The notes beneath the pieces are model-generated. The model was not told the origin of the DNA and did no database searches. It worked only from the letters and a program-made list of their open reading frames with translations. Positions 1 to 7,707 of a stretch of DNA of 23,648 nucleotides are shown here, one piece after another. Numbering within the stretch: position 1 is the stretch's first letter; every line of letters begins with the position of its first letter. A program made the translations under genes and the position numbers. Source of the DNA: Acidimicrobiia bacterium (lineage in GTDB: Bacteria > Actinomycetota > Acidimicrobiia > IMCC26256 > JAENVU01); NCBI GenBank assembly GCA_016650415.1, contig JAENVU010000071.1, positions 1-23,648 on the forward strand, in the 5' to 3' direction.

Positions 1-174
1 AACATCCTCGGTGCCCATCACGACGTCTGGACCGTCAACGTGGAGGACGAGTACCACGAGGAGTCGATCACGCGCGACGACCGCCAGGGCGGCACCGGGC
101 GCGACGCGCCGGTACTGGCCCGTGAGTCGATCGATGCCGCCGCCGCCCGCCGGCGGGAAGGCGGCGAAGGATGA
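1..174 (+). CDS. 3' end of a probable FAD-dependent (amine-oxidase/UDP-galactopyranose mutase-like) oxidoreductase, partial
   Basis: Frame 1 is open from the first base to a TGA at 172-174, giving the last 57 residues of a protein that starts outside the window. The fragment opens with NILGAHHDVWTVNVEDEYHE. From memory, this resembles the extreme C-terminus of NAD(P)/FAD-dependent protoporphyrinogen-oxidase-like proteins in actinobacterial glycan loci, which end in a 'DVW.VN....YHEE' stretch. The remaining residues are a low-complexity Ala/Arg/Gly tail. The stop codon overlaps the ATG of the downstream glycosyltransferase (ATGA, 171-174), so the two genes are probably translationally coupled. 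The assignment rests on a short tail and is tentative; that it is a real coding end is better supported, by the overlap. Confidence 0.5.
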   Translation, partial: NILGAHHDVWTVNVEDEYHEESITRDDRQGGTGRDAPVLARESIDAAAARRREGGEG

Positions 175-905
175 GGGTGCAAGTCTGTACGCCGACCTAC
201 ATCGAGGCGGACAACATCGAGGAGTTCCTCCGTCGGGCCCGCGCCGCGATCCCGGACGCCGACATTCTGGTGCTCGACGACAACAGCCCCGACGGCACCG
301 CCGCCGTCGCCGAGCGCGTTGGCGCGGAGCTCGGTCAGATCGAGGTGCTGCGGCGGCCCGAGAAACACGGGTTGGGCGCGGCGTATCGAGCCGGTTTCGC
401 GGTCGGCATCGCGCGGGGGTACGACGTGATCTGCCAGATCGACGCCGACCTTTCCCACGATCCCGAAGTGCTTCCGGAGTTGGTCGAAGCGATTCGGAAT
501 GGCGCCGACCTGGCCATCGGTTCTCGGTACGTGCCGGGCGGTTCCATTCCGCACTGGCCGTGGCGGCGCCGGGCGTTGTCCAAGTACGGCAATGCGTACA
601 CGGGGATGATGCTGCGGACCGGCGTTGCCGACGCAACCGCCGGCTACCGGGCATTCACGCGTGAGATTCTCGAAGCGGTCGACTATTCACAGACTCGGGC
701 GAAGGGCTACGGCTTCCAGATCGAGCTCGCGTACCGGGTCCGGAAGGTCGGCGGGAAGGTCGTCGAGGTCCCGATCACCTTCACCGACCGCGTACGCGGC
801 CACTCGAAGATGTCGATGGCCGTCATGGCCGAGGAGATGGCCCTCGTCAGTTGGTGGGGCATTCGCGACCGGTTCCGTCGGGATCGGAAGAGATCGACCG
901 GTTGA
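171..905 (+). CDS. Polyprenyl-phosphate glycosyltransferase, GT2 (dolichyl-phosphate mannosyltransferase-like)
   Basis: This 244-residue protein has the GT-A fold signatures of the DPM1/Ppm1 family: TPTYIEADNIEEF at 7-19, DDNSPDG at 36-42, the metal-binding DAD at 91-93 in QIDADLSHDP, GSRYVPGG at 117-124 and the KGYGFQIE stretch at 178-185. Family members move mannose or glucose from a nucleotide sugar to a polyprenyl phosphate at the inner face of the membrane, supplying donors for GT-C transferases. There are no membrane segments, so it is the soluble single-domain form without the transmembrane or acyltransferase fusions seen in some relatives. The ATG overlaps the previous stop (ATGA). 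Its last 59 bases overlap the 3' end of the opposing membrane-protein gene. Donor sugar cannot be read from sequence. Several GT-C-like proteins in this window could be its clients. Confidence 0.88.
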   Translation: MRVQVCTPTYIEADNIEEFLRRARAAIPDADILVLDDNSPDGTAAVAERVGAELGQIEVLRRPEKHGLGAAYRAGFAVGIARGYDVICQIDADLSHDPEVLPELVEAIRNGADLAIGSRYVPGGSIPHWPWRRRALSKYGNAYTGMMLRTGVADATAGYRAFTREILEAVDYSQTRAKGYGFQIELAYRVRKVGGKVVEVPITFTDRVRGHSKMSMAVMAEEMALVSWWGIRDRFRRDRKRSTG

Positions 906-2595
906 TGTAGAGCTCGTAGAGCGGCGTGTGGTTCTTGTCGTCCGGTCGGACGCCGAAGGTCTTCACGAGGCAGAAGTCGCGGCGCAGGACGAGGTTGGAT
1001 TCGTTGCTCCCGAACTTGCGGGCGTCATTGGGCTCGTCCCAGTCGTTCCACACTCCCGACAGAATCGCCACCTGAGAATGGGCGAGGTCGGAGGGCATCC
1101 GTGAACCCGCCCGGTTCGCCACTCCCGGGTCCATCTCGATGAAGTAGGTGCCCGGCGGGTACTCGGGGAGCAGGTAATAGAGGTAAGCGTCCGAATACGG
1201 AGTCTTGCGCAGGTCGGTCGGACCGACGAAGAGTTTGTCGCCCGGCTTCGCGACCTTCGGGACCTCGGCCAGGAGTTCCCGCGCTGCCTGCGCGACGTCG
1301 TCGCGTCCGTAATAGAAGGTTCGGCCGTTCCGTTCGATCGCGAACGCCAAGCGGTGACGGCCGAACGTCTGCGCGACGAAGTCGGCGTAGGACCAGCCGG
1401 TGAAGTGGGGGAACAGCAACACGATTGCGATCGGGATCGCGACGATCGTGAGCGCCGGAGTCCAGCGGGGCGTGGTCGATCGTCGCAACCGGACGAGTTC
1501 GACCACCGCGACCGGCAGCAGGGCCAACGACACGCAGCTCACCCAGGAGAAGTGGGCTGAATCCACGCGTTGGATGCCCTGAGGGAGCATGCCCAGGCCG
1601 AACAAGCCGGCCGCGAAGAGCACCCGGGCTCGGCGACTGCTCGGGCGGCGACGGAGCGCGAATCGACCGATGATCGGCACCGCAACGACGACGGCGATCA
1701 TGACGAAGAACCAGACGAAGAGTTGTTGTGACGTCTCGAGGTGGGGGAGCGGCCACTTGGGTGGCTGGATCGCACCGGACCGCTGGAGAAATCCGTCGAG
1801 ATGATTCCACGACGGTGGGATCGGGAGTCGGCGACCGCCCCGGAGATAGACGACCGGATCGAGGACCATGCCCTTGAAGGTGTTGTACGGACCGGCAGTC
1901 ACGAGTTGGATCACGTAGGCCAGGACGCCGATGCCAAGACCGGTGGCGAACTTCCGCTTGGCGGCCCAACTCAGCCCGGCGGTGGCGCCGAGCGCACCGA
2001 GTCCGACCGCGATGACGAGATCGAGCCGGAACAGCAGTGCTCCGGCACTGACCAGGCCACCCCAGAACAGGTACCGGGCCGCGCGGCGGGGATCGACGTC
2101 GACCGCCCGACGGCCCACCAGGGTCAGGTTCAGGCCGATCAACCCGAGTGCGACCCCGCCGATCCACGCCAGCGCAGTGAGCCCGAGCGGCGGGACGATG
2201 AACAACAACGCGAGGAGGGCGCACGCGAGGCCGAGTCGACGACCCCACGCCCGCGCCAGCCAGTAGACGCCGGCCACGACACCGATCTGCTGGAGCAGCC
2301 CGAAGAGCCGCTCGGCCGTCAGGGTGACGCCGAGCACCTTCATCCAACCGGCGAGCGCCCAGAGGCTCCCCGGTCCGTAGAGATGGAGGAAATCTCGGTT
2401 GGGGAAGTCGCCGTGGAGCACCCGCTCAGGGAAGACGAGCATGAAGCCCTCCTCCATCGGCGGCCCCTGGTTGCGGAGCAATCCGCGGAGCGGCAGCGCG
2501 AATGCTGCGGCCAGCACGAGGAACACGATGACCCGCTTCGTGCGCGGCGACCACGCGGCGATGCGGAACGACGTGCGGGTGACGATGCCGATCAC
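847..2595 (-). CDS. Multi-pass membrane protein, probable GT-C (GT39-like) glycosyltransferase
   Basis: The 582-residue product has a first membrane helix at about 21-38 and a loop containing PPMEEGFMLVFPERVL (45-60) and GDFPNRDFLHLYGPG (62-76). About eight further hydrophobic segments follow up to about 395, and then a soluble C-terminal domain. An acidic first external loop, many helices and a globular tail fit GT-C enzymes that use polyprenyl-phosphate sugars. The C-terminal run YYLLPEYPPGTYFIEMDPG (473-491) and the GVWNDWDEPND segment (514-524) resemble uncharacterised actinobacterial GT39-like proteins, from memory. The start is a GTG at 2595, whose GTGA overlaps the stop of a leaderless 15-codon mini-ORF. 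The 3' end overlaps the convergent GT2 gene by 59 bases. No substrate can be assigned. Confidence 0.7.
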   Translation of the reverse strand: MIGIVTRTSFRIAAWSPRTKRVIVFLVLAAAFALPLRGLLRNQGPPMEEGFMLVFPERVLHGDFPNRDFLHLYGPGSLWALAGWMKVLGVTLTAERLFGLLQQIGVVAGVYWLARAWGRRLGLACALLALLFIVPPLGLTALAWIGGVALGLIGLNLTLVGRRAVDVDPRRAARYLFWGGLVSAGALLFRLDLVIAVGLGALGATAGLSWAAKRKFATGLGIGVLAYVIQLVTAGPYNTFKGMVLDPVVYLRGGRRLPIPPSWNHLDGFLQRSGAIQPPKWPLPHLETSQQLFVWFFVMIAVVVAVPIIGRFALRRRPSSRRARVLFAAGLFGLGMLPQGIQRVDSAHFSWVSCVSLALLPVAVVELVRLRRSTTPRWTPALTIVAIPIAIVLLFPHFTGWSYADFVAQTFGRHRLAFAIERNGRTFYYGRDDVAQAARELLAEVPKVAKPGDKLFVGPTDLRKTPYSDAYLYYLLPEYPPGTYFIEMDPGVANRAGSRMPSDLAHSQVAILSGVWNDWDEPNDARKFGSNESNLVLRRDFCLVKTFGVRPDDKNHTPLYELYINRSISSDPDGTGRECPTN

Positions 2596-2639
2596 CGGGT
2601 GCTCGGCGCGCCGAACCAGCGCGCAAACCCGGGGAACAT
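2592..2639 (-). CDS. Leaderless 15-codon mini-ORF upstream of, and overlapping, the membrane-protein gene
   Basis: On the minus strand an ATG at 2639 opens a frame encoding MFPGFARWFGAPSTR and ends in TGA at 2592-2594. That TGA shares bases with the GTG start of the membrane protein (GTGA, 2592-2595). Exactly seven bases upstream of the ATG is TACTCT (2647-2652), a good actinobacterial -10, which would put the mRNA 5' end at or next to the A of this ATG. The mini-ORF could act as a translational lead-in or attenuator for the gene it overlaps. Alternatively it marks a transcription start whose peptide has no role, or a frameshift that separated an original N-terminus. No homology is claimed. 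Confidence 0.45.
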   Translation of the reverse strand: MFPGFARWFGAPSTR

Positions 2640-2646
2640 CGGTGCG

Positions 2647-2652
2647 AGAGTA
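2647..2652 (-). promoter_or_regulatory. -10 element TACTCT, leaderless-type promoter
   Basis: TACTCT on the minus strand lies seven bases before the ATG at 2639, the same geometry as the + strand element at 2711-2716 and those before 7622 and 15035. No convincing -35 is visible, which is common for actinobacterial promoters with a strong -10. Confidence 0.5.
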
Positions 2653-2710
2653 GCAGTGGCGTGTCCGCGAGTCGGGACACCACTGGTCCCGAAATCAGTC
2701 CACCGGACGG

Positions 2711-2716
2711 TAGATT
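2711..2716 (+). promoter_or_regulatory. -10 element TAGATT, leaderless-type promoter deciding the start at 2724
   Basis: TAGATT followed by the seven bases CACCCTG and then ATG (2724) matches the TANNNT-N7-ATG arrangement of leaderless actinobacterial transcripts. It argues for ATG 2724 over the in-frame GTG at 2661, which would lie upstream of the transcription start. Confidence 0.55.
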
Positions 2717-2723
2717 CACCCTG

Positions 2724-4589
2724 ATGTCGCCGTCGTTGGAGTTCGACCACGCGGTCGGTCCTGACGGCTCCGCCGCACCGACCCGCATCCGGCCGTCCCG
2801 CACGGTGACGATCCTGATCTGGGGCGGTTTCGCGGTGGGTTTCGTGATCGCGCTGATCGTGATCGCGCGGCCCCGCTGGTTCCCGCTCCTGGATCTCGCG
2901 CAGACCGAGATGCGAGTGCGGGATGTCTTCACGAGCCACCCCCCGCTGATCGGGCTCCCGGGTCGCATCGGCACTCTGGCCCGCCAGGGGAGTCACCCCG
3001 GACCGTTGAGCTTCTGGGCCCTGGCACCGGTCTATCGACTGTTCGGTTCGTCCTCCTGGGCGATGCAGGTCGCGACGGCGACACTCAACCTGACCGCGAT
3101 CGGCGCCACGCTCCTCATGGCGCGACGACGGGGTTCGGTTCGTGTGGTCCTGGGTGTCGGAGCCGCGCTCGCGCTGCTCTCTGCGTTCTACGGCCCGTCG
3201 GTCCTGACCCAGGCGTGGAACCCCTACATGCCGATGATGTGGTTCCTCGTCGTGGTGGTCGGCGTGTGGTCGGTGCTCTGCGACGACCTCTCCTGGCTTC
3301 CGTTCACGACGTTCGCAGCCTGTTTCTGTCTGCACACCCACATCTCGTACCTCGGTCTGGTGGGCGGTCTCGGCGGCATCGCGCTCGCGTGGATCATCTG
3401 GAGCCGGTGGAAGCGACCCGGTTCGCTCGGGGCCCGGCCAGGCCGTTCGATCGGCCTGGCGGTCGCGGTGATCGCACTCACGTCGATCCCGATGGTGGTG
3501 CAGGAGTTCACGCATTCGCCCGGCAACCTGACGCTGATCTGGGAGCACTTCACGAATCCCCCGGAGACCCCGATCGGTCTGCGGGCGGGGCTCGATGTGC
3601 TCCTCGTGCACCTCAATCCGTGGCGGCTCGTCAGCCAGCAGGACGCGACGACCGGCTCGGTCATCCCCGGCGTGATGTTCCTGGGTCTGTGGGTGGCGAG
3701 TGCAGTCGCGGGCGGGGTGCGGCGGATCCGGGTGGTCAACGCGCTGAACGTCGTCCTGCTCGTGTCCCTGGGACTCGGCCTGGTCTCGATTGCCAACATC
3801 TTCGGGTTCGTGTGGTACTACCTGATGCTCTGGTCCTGGGCCATCAACGCGTTCATGATGCTGGCGATCGGCTGGGTCGCCGTGGCGCTCGGACGCGACG
3901 CCACGCACGGGCGTGATCGGTCCGCCCCGACCCGACTCGAGCCCGCCGTTGCCGCGGTGGCCTCGATCGTGCTGGTCGCCGCGCTCGGCTCGTTCGCCTG
4001 GCAGGCCACGACGGTCGAGCCACCCGACCCGCAGATCTCGCTGGCCCTCGGGCAACTCGTGCGGGGAACCGTGCGTGCGATCGACGCCGGCACCGCTCCC
4101 GGCGAGGGCACGAGCGGCCGGTACCAGGTGACGATTGCCGACCCGATCTCGATCAACTCGCCCCTCTACGGCATGTTGCTCGAACTCGAACGGGCGGGTG
4201 TTCACGCCGGGTTGCCGAAGCAGTACCACTCGATCGTGGGTGATCAGCGAGTGGTGACGCGCGGCGACGCCACGGCAGTCGTCCACATCTCGGTCGGATC
4301 GGATATCGCTCGATGGCGGACCAAGCCGGGGGTGGTCGAAGTGGCGTACACCGATCGACGCACGCCGAAGCAGCTCCGCGAACGCACCGCGCTGCGGCGT
4401 GAGTTACGGACCGACCTCACTCGGATCGGTCGCACCGACCTCATTCCGAATCTCGATGAGAACGTCTTCACCGCGAGTGTCGATCCGGAGCTGTCACCGG
4501 CGATCGCAGCCAAACTGCGACGCCTGCTCGACATCGGCGAACCATCGGCCGCCTTCATCGGGCCCGCGGCGCTGGCCGAGGGGCGATGA
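2724..4589 (+). CDS. Multi-pass membrane protein, GT-C-like, first of a tandem paralogous pair
   Basis: From ATG 2724 the product has 621 residues. A cytoplasmic start is followed by a membrane helix at about 28-48, then a loop with LLDLAQTEMRVRDVFTSHPP (55-74) and GSHPGPLSF (89-97). About eight more hydrophobic helices follow, then a soluble C-terminal domain of roughly 200 residues. Asp57, Glu62 and Asp67 in the first loop are candidates for the acidic catalytic site of GT-C enzymes. The next gene shares the 'RV.DVF.SH.PL.G' and 'HPGPL.F' motifs, so the two are paralogues that probably work as a pair. An in-frame GTG at 2661 would add 21 residues but lies upstream of the predicted mRNA start. 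The stop overlaps the next ATG (ATGA, 4586-4589). Specific function is unknown; lipid-linked sugar transfer is inferred from topology. Confidence 0.72.
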   Translation: MSPSLEFDHAVGPDGSAAPTRIRPSRTVTILIWGGFAVGFVIALIVIARPRWFPLLDLAQTEMRVRDVFTSHPPLIGLPGRIGTLARQGSHPGPLSFWALAPVYRLFGSSSWAMQVATATLNLTAIGATLLMARRRGSVRVVLGVGAALALLSAFYGPSVLTQAWNPYMPMMWFLVVVVGVWSVLCDDLSWLPFTTFAACFCLHTHISYLGLVGGLGGIALAWIIWSRWKRPGSLGARPGRSIGLAVAVIALTSIPMVVQEFTHSPGNLTLIWEHFTNPPETPIGLRAGLDVLLVHLNPWRLVSQQDATTGSVIPGVMFLGLWVASAVAGGVRRIRVVNALNVVLLVSLGLGLVSIANIFGFVWYYLMLWSWAINAFMMLAIGWVAVALGRDATHGRDRSAPTRLEPAVAAVASIVLVAALGSFAWQATTVEPPDPQISLALGQLVRGTVRAIDAGTAPGEGTSGRYQVTIADPISINSPLYGMLLELERAGVHAGLPKQYHSIVGDQRVVTRGDATAVVHISVGSDIARWRTKPGVVEVAYTDRRTPKQLRERTALRRELRTDLTRIGRTDLIPNLDENVFTASVDPELSPAIAAKLRRLLDIGEPSAAFIGPAALAEGR

Positions 4590-6343
4590 GCGAGCGCGCC
4601 GTCTCGGATCCGGTCGGCGTTCCGAGATGGCGACTCGCGGCGGTCGGTGCGGTCGCGGTGCTGCCCATCGTCGTTGCGTGTGTCCGAGCCCTCATCGACG
4701 GGTGGACCGTCACCGGCGACAACGGCCTCATCGCCATCCGAGTGCACGACGTGTTCTCGAGCCACACGCCACTGCTCGGCGTGGTGACCTCGGCGTCGGA
4801 TGCGGCCGGCACGATTCTGAACCACCCCGGTCCGTTGCTGTTCGAATGGCTGGCGATTCCGTCGGTCCTGCTGGGTCGCGACGCCGGGATCGTGGTCGGT
4901 ATCGGTCTCCTCAATGCCCTCGCGGTCCTCACCGTGATGGGGGTCGGATGGCGAAGGGGTCGTTTCGGTGGGGCGTGCCTGACCGCGCTGTTCGCGTCGA
5001 CCCTCGCCTGGTCGATGGGGAGCACACTGCTCTATGACCCGTGGCAACCCCACAGCCAAATGCTTCCGGCATTGGCGTTCCTGTTCCTCGCGTGGGCGGT
5101 CGCGTCGGCCGACCTGGCCCTGACTCCGGCCGCAGTGCTGGTGGGCAGCTTGGTCATGCAGACCCACCTCACCTACGTGTTCCTGGTACCGGTGGTGTTG
5201 ATCGTCGCCATCGGGTGCGGGCTCTGGACCGCCCGAACCGAGCGACCGACAATGCGTCCCGCGCTCGCGCTCGGCCTCGCGATCATCGTCGGCCTGGCGG
5301 CTTGGGCTCCGCCCCTCATCGAGGAGGCGACGGCCTCACGCGGCAACATCACCCGGCTGATCGGTCAGGCCGGGAAAGGAAGCGACTCGGTCGGGCTGGT
5401 TGGCGCGGTCCGGCTGTCGTCCGACGTGATCGCCCTGCCGCCGTTCTGGTTCCGGCCGTCGATGCGCGACACGTTCATCCCTCCCGGCGGCGGCGTGGGG
5501 AGTTTCAGCCAGGCCGTCTCCGACGCCACGGGGTGGTCGACCGGGGCTGCCATCGCGGCCTGGGCCGTGCTGATCGCCCTGCTGGTCTTCAGTGCGGGGC
5601 AGGCCCGCCGGCGGACCGATCGAACGACCGTCGCAGCAGTGGCCGTCAGTCTGGCCGCGATCACCGCCGCGTGGATCACCGGATCGACCATCACCTTCGG
5701 AATACTCGGGCTGGGCGCCCACGAGTTCCGGTTCCTGTGGCCGATCGCGGTCTTCGTGTGGTTCACGCTGGCCTGGGCCGGCTGGCGGTGGGTGATCAGC
5801 CAGTCGGCGGAATCGGCCCGGCGGTTCGCGCGCCCGGCCCTCGCGGCGATCCTGCTCGGGTTGGTGGTCGTCAGCGGGGTCAACCTCGTGGCGTCACCGG
5901 CCGGGGGTGGCCCCCAGATCGTGACCGGCGCGGAGCCGGTACTCGCCGAGCTCGAGCGCAGACTCGACGTGCCGGCGGGTGACGGGCCGGTCCTGGTCGA
6001 GTGGGTTCACTCCTATTTCCTTGAGCCGTACAGCTCCGCACTCATGTCGGAGCTCGCGCGACGCAACATCGACTTCGTCGTCACCGATCGCGTCCTCATC
6101 CGTCAGTTCGGCCCGACGAGCCGGTTCAACGGTCGGAACGCCACGTCACGACTCTTCTATCTCGATGGCGACAACGCGCGGCACCGACGCACCGGAGACT
6201 TCCGCCGCATCGCGTTCCACGACGGTCGTGACTCGTCCGCCGACCGCGGCACCCAGGACCGGCGCACGGTCGGCGTCTTCCTGGGCCCGGTCGACGGCTG
6301 CACCCCGCTCGTCCGGATCCCGACCTGTCACACGCGCGCGTGA
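4586..6343 (+). CDS. Multi-pass membrane protein, GT-C-like, second of a tandem paralogous pair
   Basis: The 585-residue product starts at an ATG overlapping the upstream stop. It has an N-terminal helix at about 16-36, then a loop with TGDNGLIAIRVHDVFSSHTP (43-62) and LNHPGPLLFEW (78-88), repeated hydrophobic helices to about residue 440, and a smaller soluble C-terminal part. The shared 'RV.DVF.SH.PLLG' and 'HPGPL.FEWLA' blocks show common ancestry with the preceding gene, although sequence outside the first loop has diverged strongly. The tail carries Cys residues in DGCTPL and PTCHTRA that could pair outside the cell. It probably acts with its neighbour on a polyprenyl-linked sugar or in glycan assembly. 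A non-enzymatic role cannot be excluded. It converges on the acyltransferase gene across a 31-base gap. Confidence 0.72.
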   Translation: MSERAVSDPVGVPRWRLAAVGAVAVLPIVVACVRALIDGWTVTGDNGLIAIRVHDVFSSHTPLLGVVTSASDAAGTILNHPGPLLFEWLAIPSVLLGRDAGIVVGIGLLNALAVLTVMGVGWRRGRFGGACLTALFASTLAWSMGSTLLYDPWQPHSQMLPALAFLFLAWAVASADLALTPAAVLVGSLVMQTHLTYVFLVPVVLIVAIGCGLWTARTERPTMRPALALGLAIIVGLAAWAPPLIEEATASRGNITRLIGQAGKGSDSVGLVGAVRLSSDVIALPPFWFRPSMRDTFIPPGGGVGSFSQAVSDATGWSTGAAIAAWAVLIALLVFSAGQARRRTDRTTVAAVAVSLAAITAAWITGSTITFGILGLGAHEFRFLWPIAVFVWFTLAWAGWRWVISQSAESARRFARPALAAILLGLVVVSGVNLVASPAGGGPQIVTGAEPVLAELERRLDVPAGDGPVLVEWVHSYFLEPYSSALMSELARRNIDFVVTDRVLIRQFGPTSRFNGRNATSRLFYLDGDNARHRRTGDFRRIAFHDGRDSSADRGTQDRRTVGVFLGPVDGCTPLVRIPTCHTRA

Positions 6344-6353
6344 CGTCCGGGTT

Positions 6354-6373
6354 CGGCCCTGCGCTCCGGGCCG
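6354..6373. terminator. Weak hairpin between convergent genes
   Basis: CGGCCC (6354-6359) and GGGCCG (6368-6373) form a perfect 6-bp GC stem with an 8-base loop in the 31-base gap between the GT-C gene and the acyltransferase gene. There is no T-rich tract on either side, so a factor-independent terminator is only a possibility. Confidence 0.25.
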
Positions 6374-6374
6374 G

Positions 6375-7622
6375 TCATCGGAACAGACGCTTGAACTTCA
6401 TGATGGGGCGTTCGAAGCCGTACCAGGATGCGGTGGCGCTCGCGACGGTCAGCCCGAGGACCGCGGCGACAAAGATCAGCCACGGAGCACTGAAGTACGC
6501 GTTGGTGTGCCACTGGAACGGTGTGTCGCTCGTGTAGACGCCGGTGAACGGCAACTTCGTCCAGACGAGATAGCGATCGATCCACGCCTCGTGCCAGAGG
6601 TAGATCCCGTAGGAGATCGTGCCGAGGAAGACCATCACCCGGGCCTGCAGAAAGCGGTGGATGCGGCTCGCGTCGGCGGCCGGCGACCGGAAGATGGTGG
6701 GCACGACGAGCAGGAACGCGGTGGCGCCGTACAGGTAGTGCTGACCCCAGAGCAGATGGTGGGCGATGGACCGTGCGCCGGCATCGGAGGTGTGGCCGAG
6801 CCCGGCACCGGCCGCCACCCACCAGAACGTGCCGAGTGCACCGAGCCAGCACAGCATCGGAGCAGCTCGCCGATCCAGACGCGCGGGGATCGTCCGGCCG
6901 AGTGAGGTCACCGCCACCGACAGGACCGCGAGGCCCATACCCAGCGCGAAGAGGTCGAGCCACCACGGGAGCCACAACTTCAGTTGCCCGATCCGAGCGT
7001 CGGAGAATCCGCCGCCCAGCACGAATGCCTTCCAACCGGTCGACACCGCGATGAGGACGCCGACGCCGATCAGTTCGAGCGTGACCCGAGACCCGCGCCA
7101 GCGGCGTCCGATGCGGAGCACGACGGCGGCCCACACCGGCAGGAACAGGTAGAACGCCACCTCGGTCGCAAGAGTCCAGGACTGCACGAGTGGTGCGAAC
7201 ACGTCGGGTTGGTGGGGGCTGTAGATGTGCAGCAACGAGTAGTCCAGCAGGAAATTCCGGAAGGACGGGATTTCGGTGACGCCGAGCACGTACACGACGA
7301 CGGTCATTGCCAACCAGTACGCGGGGTAGATCCGCAGGGCCCGGCGCCAGAAGTACGGCACCAGCCGGGGTGACGGCCGATCGAGCAGGTGGGCCACCAC
7401 GAACGGCCGGTAGAGCAAGACGCCCGAGATGACGAAGAAGATGGCGACGCCGCCGTCCATGCGGGCGAAGAAGATCCCCAAGATGTTCGGCCCGTTTGCG
7501 CCACCGGTGTCGGCGACATGGGTGAGGAGCACGGCCAGCGCGGCGAGCGCGCGGAGACCGTCGAACCCGGCGAAGCGAGGGCCCGCGATGGATGGCGATC
7601 GGTCGAGTCCGGTGGCCGCCAT
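6375..7622 (-). CDS. Acyltransferase-3 family membrane protein (OafA/YrhL-like O-acyltransferase)
   Basis: The 415-residue product shows the hallmarks of the acyltransferase-3 family: FDGLRALAALAVLLTHVAD (20-38) with the key His35, then the GVAIFFVISGVLLYRP run (58-73), Arg-rich WRRALRIYPAYWLA, and WTLATEVAFYLFLPVWA in the middle. About ten membrane helices span the rest, and the protein ends in a short basic tail. Family members add acetyl or other acyl groups to sugars of surface glycans, glycolipids or antibiotics. ATG 7622 is chosen because TAGAAT lies seven bases upstream; an in-frame ATG at 7631 falls inside that -10 box. The gene stands alone, divergent from the SDR pair. O-acylation of the glycan made here is inferred from context. 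Confidence 0.85.
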   Translation of the reverse strand: MAATGLDRSPSIAGPRFAGFDGLRALAALAVLLTHVADTGGANGPNILGIFFARMDGGVAIFFVISGVLLYRPFVVAHLLDRPSPRLVPYFWRRALRIYPAYWLAMTVVVYVLGVTEIPSFRNFLLDYSLLHIYSPHQPDVFAPLVQSWTLATEVAFYLFLPVWAAVVLRIGRRWRGSRVTLELIGVGVLIAVSTGWKAFVLGGGFSDARIGQLKLWLPWWLDLFALGMGLAVLSVAVTSLGRTIPARLDRRAAPMLCWLGALGTFWWVAAGAGLGHTSDAGARSIAHHLLWGQHYLYGATAFLLVVPTIFRSPAADASRIHRFLQARVMVFLGTISYGIYLWHEAWIDRYLVWTKLPFTGVYTSDTPFQWHTNAYFSAPWLIFVAAVLGLTVASATASWYGFERPIMKFKRLFR

Positions 7623-7629
7623 TCGGGTC

Positions 7630-7635
7630 ATTCTA
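7630..7635 (-). promoter_or_regulatory. -10 element TAGAAT, leaderless-type promoter for the acyltransferase
   Basis: On the minus strand TAGAAT is followed by GACCCGA and then ATG at 7622. The near-consensus hexamer with exact 7-base spacing supports a leaderless transcript and excludes the ATG at 7631, which sits within the element. Confidence 0.55.
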
Positions 7636-7671
7636 CGGGCGCGGTCATCGAGGTTCGGGGGACGCGTCGCC

Positions 7672-7677
7672 TACCAT
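7672..7677 (+). promoter_or_regulatory. Candidate -10 element TACCAT for the SDR pair
   Basis: TACCAT would place the mRNA start near 7684, leaving a leader of about 24 bases with a ribosome site (GAGGTGAG, 7697-7704). It is 36 bp from the divergent -10 at 7630-7635, so the two -35 regions would overlap. Confidence 0.35.
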
Positions 7678-7696
7678 CCGACGTTTCGCACATCCT

Positions 7697-7704
7697 GAGG
7701 TGAG
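7697..7704 (+). promoter_or_regulatory. Ribosome binding site deciding GTG 7708
   Basis: GAGGTGAG precedes the GTG at 7708, with GAGG seven bases from the start codon. It is one of the clearest Shine-Dalgarno sequences in the window and contrasts with the leaderless starts nearby. Confidence 0.55.
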
Positions 7705-7707
7705 TAC

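Noticed and set aside
2661..2723. GTG 2661 as start of the first paralogous membrane protein
   Set aside because: It would precede the predicted transcript start and adds 21 residues with no membrane or domain character. It is kept only as an alternative.
2592..4286. A 564-codon minus-strand open frame antisense to the first paralogous membrane protein
   Set aside because: It is the low-complexity Arg/Asp/His-rich reflection of a high-GC gene on the other strand. Only its last 15 codons, with their own promoter, were kept as a mini-ORF.
6344..6374. Possible full rho-independent terminators at convergent gaps (also 15695-15726 and 17384-17401)
   Set aside because: Stems are only 6 bp with no T tracts, so they are listed as weak hairpins rather than firm terminators.
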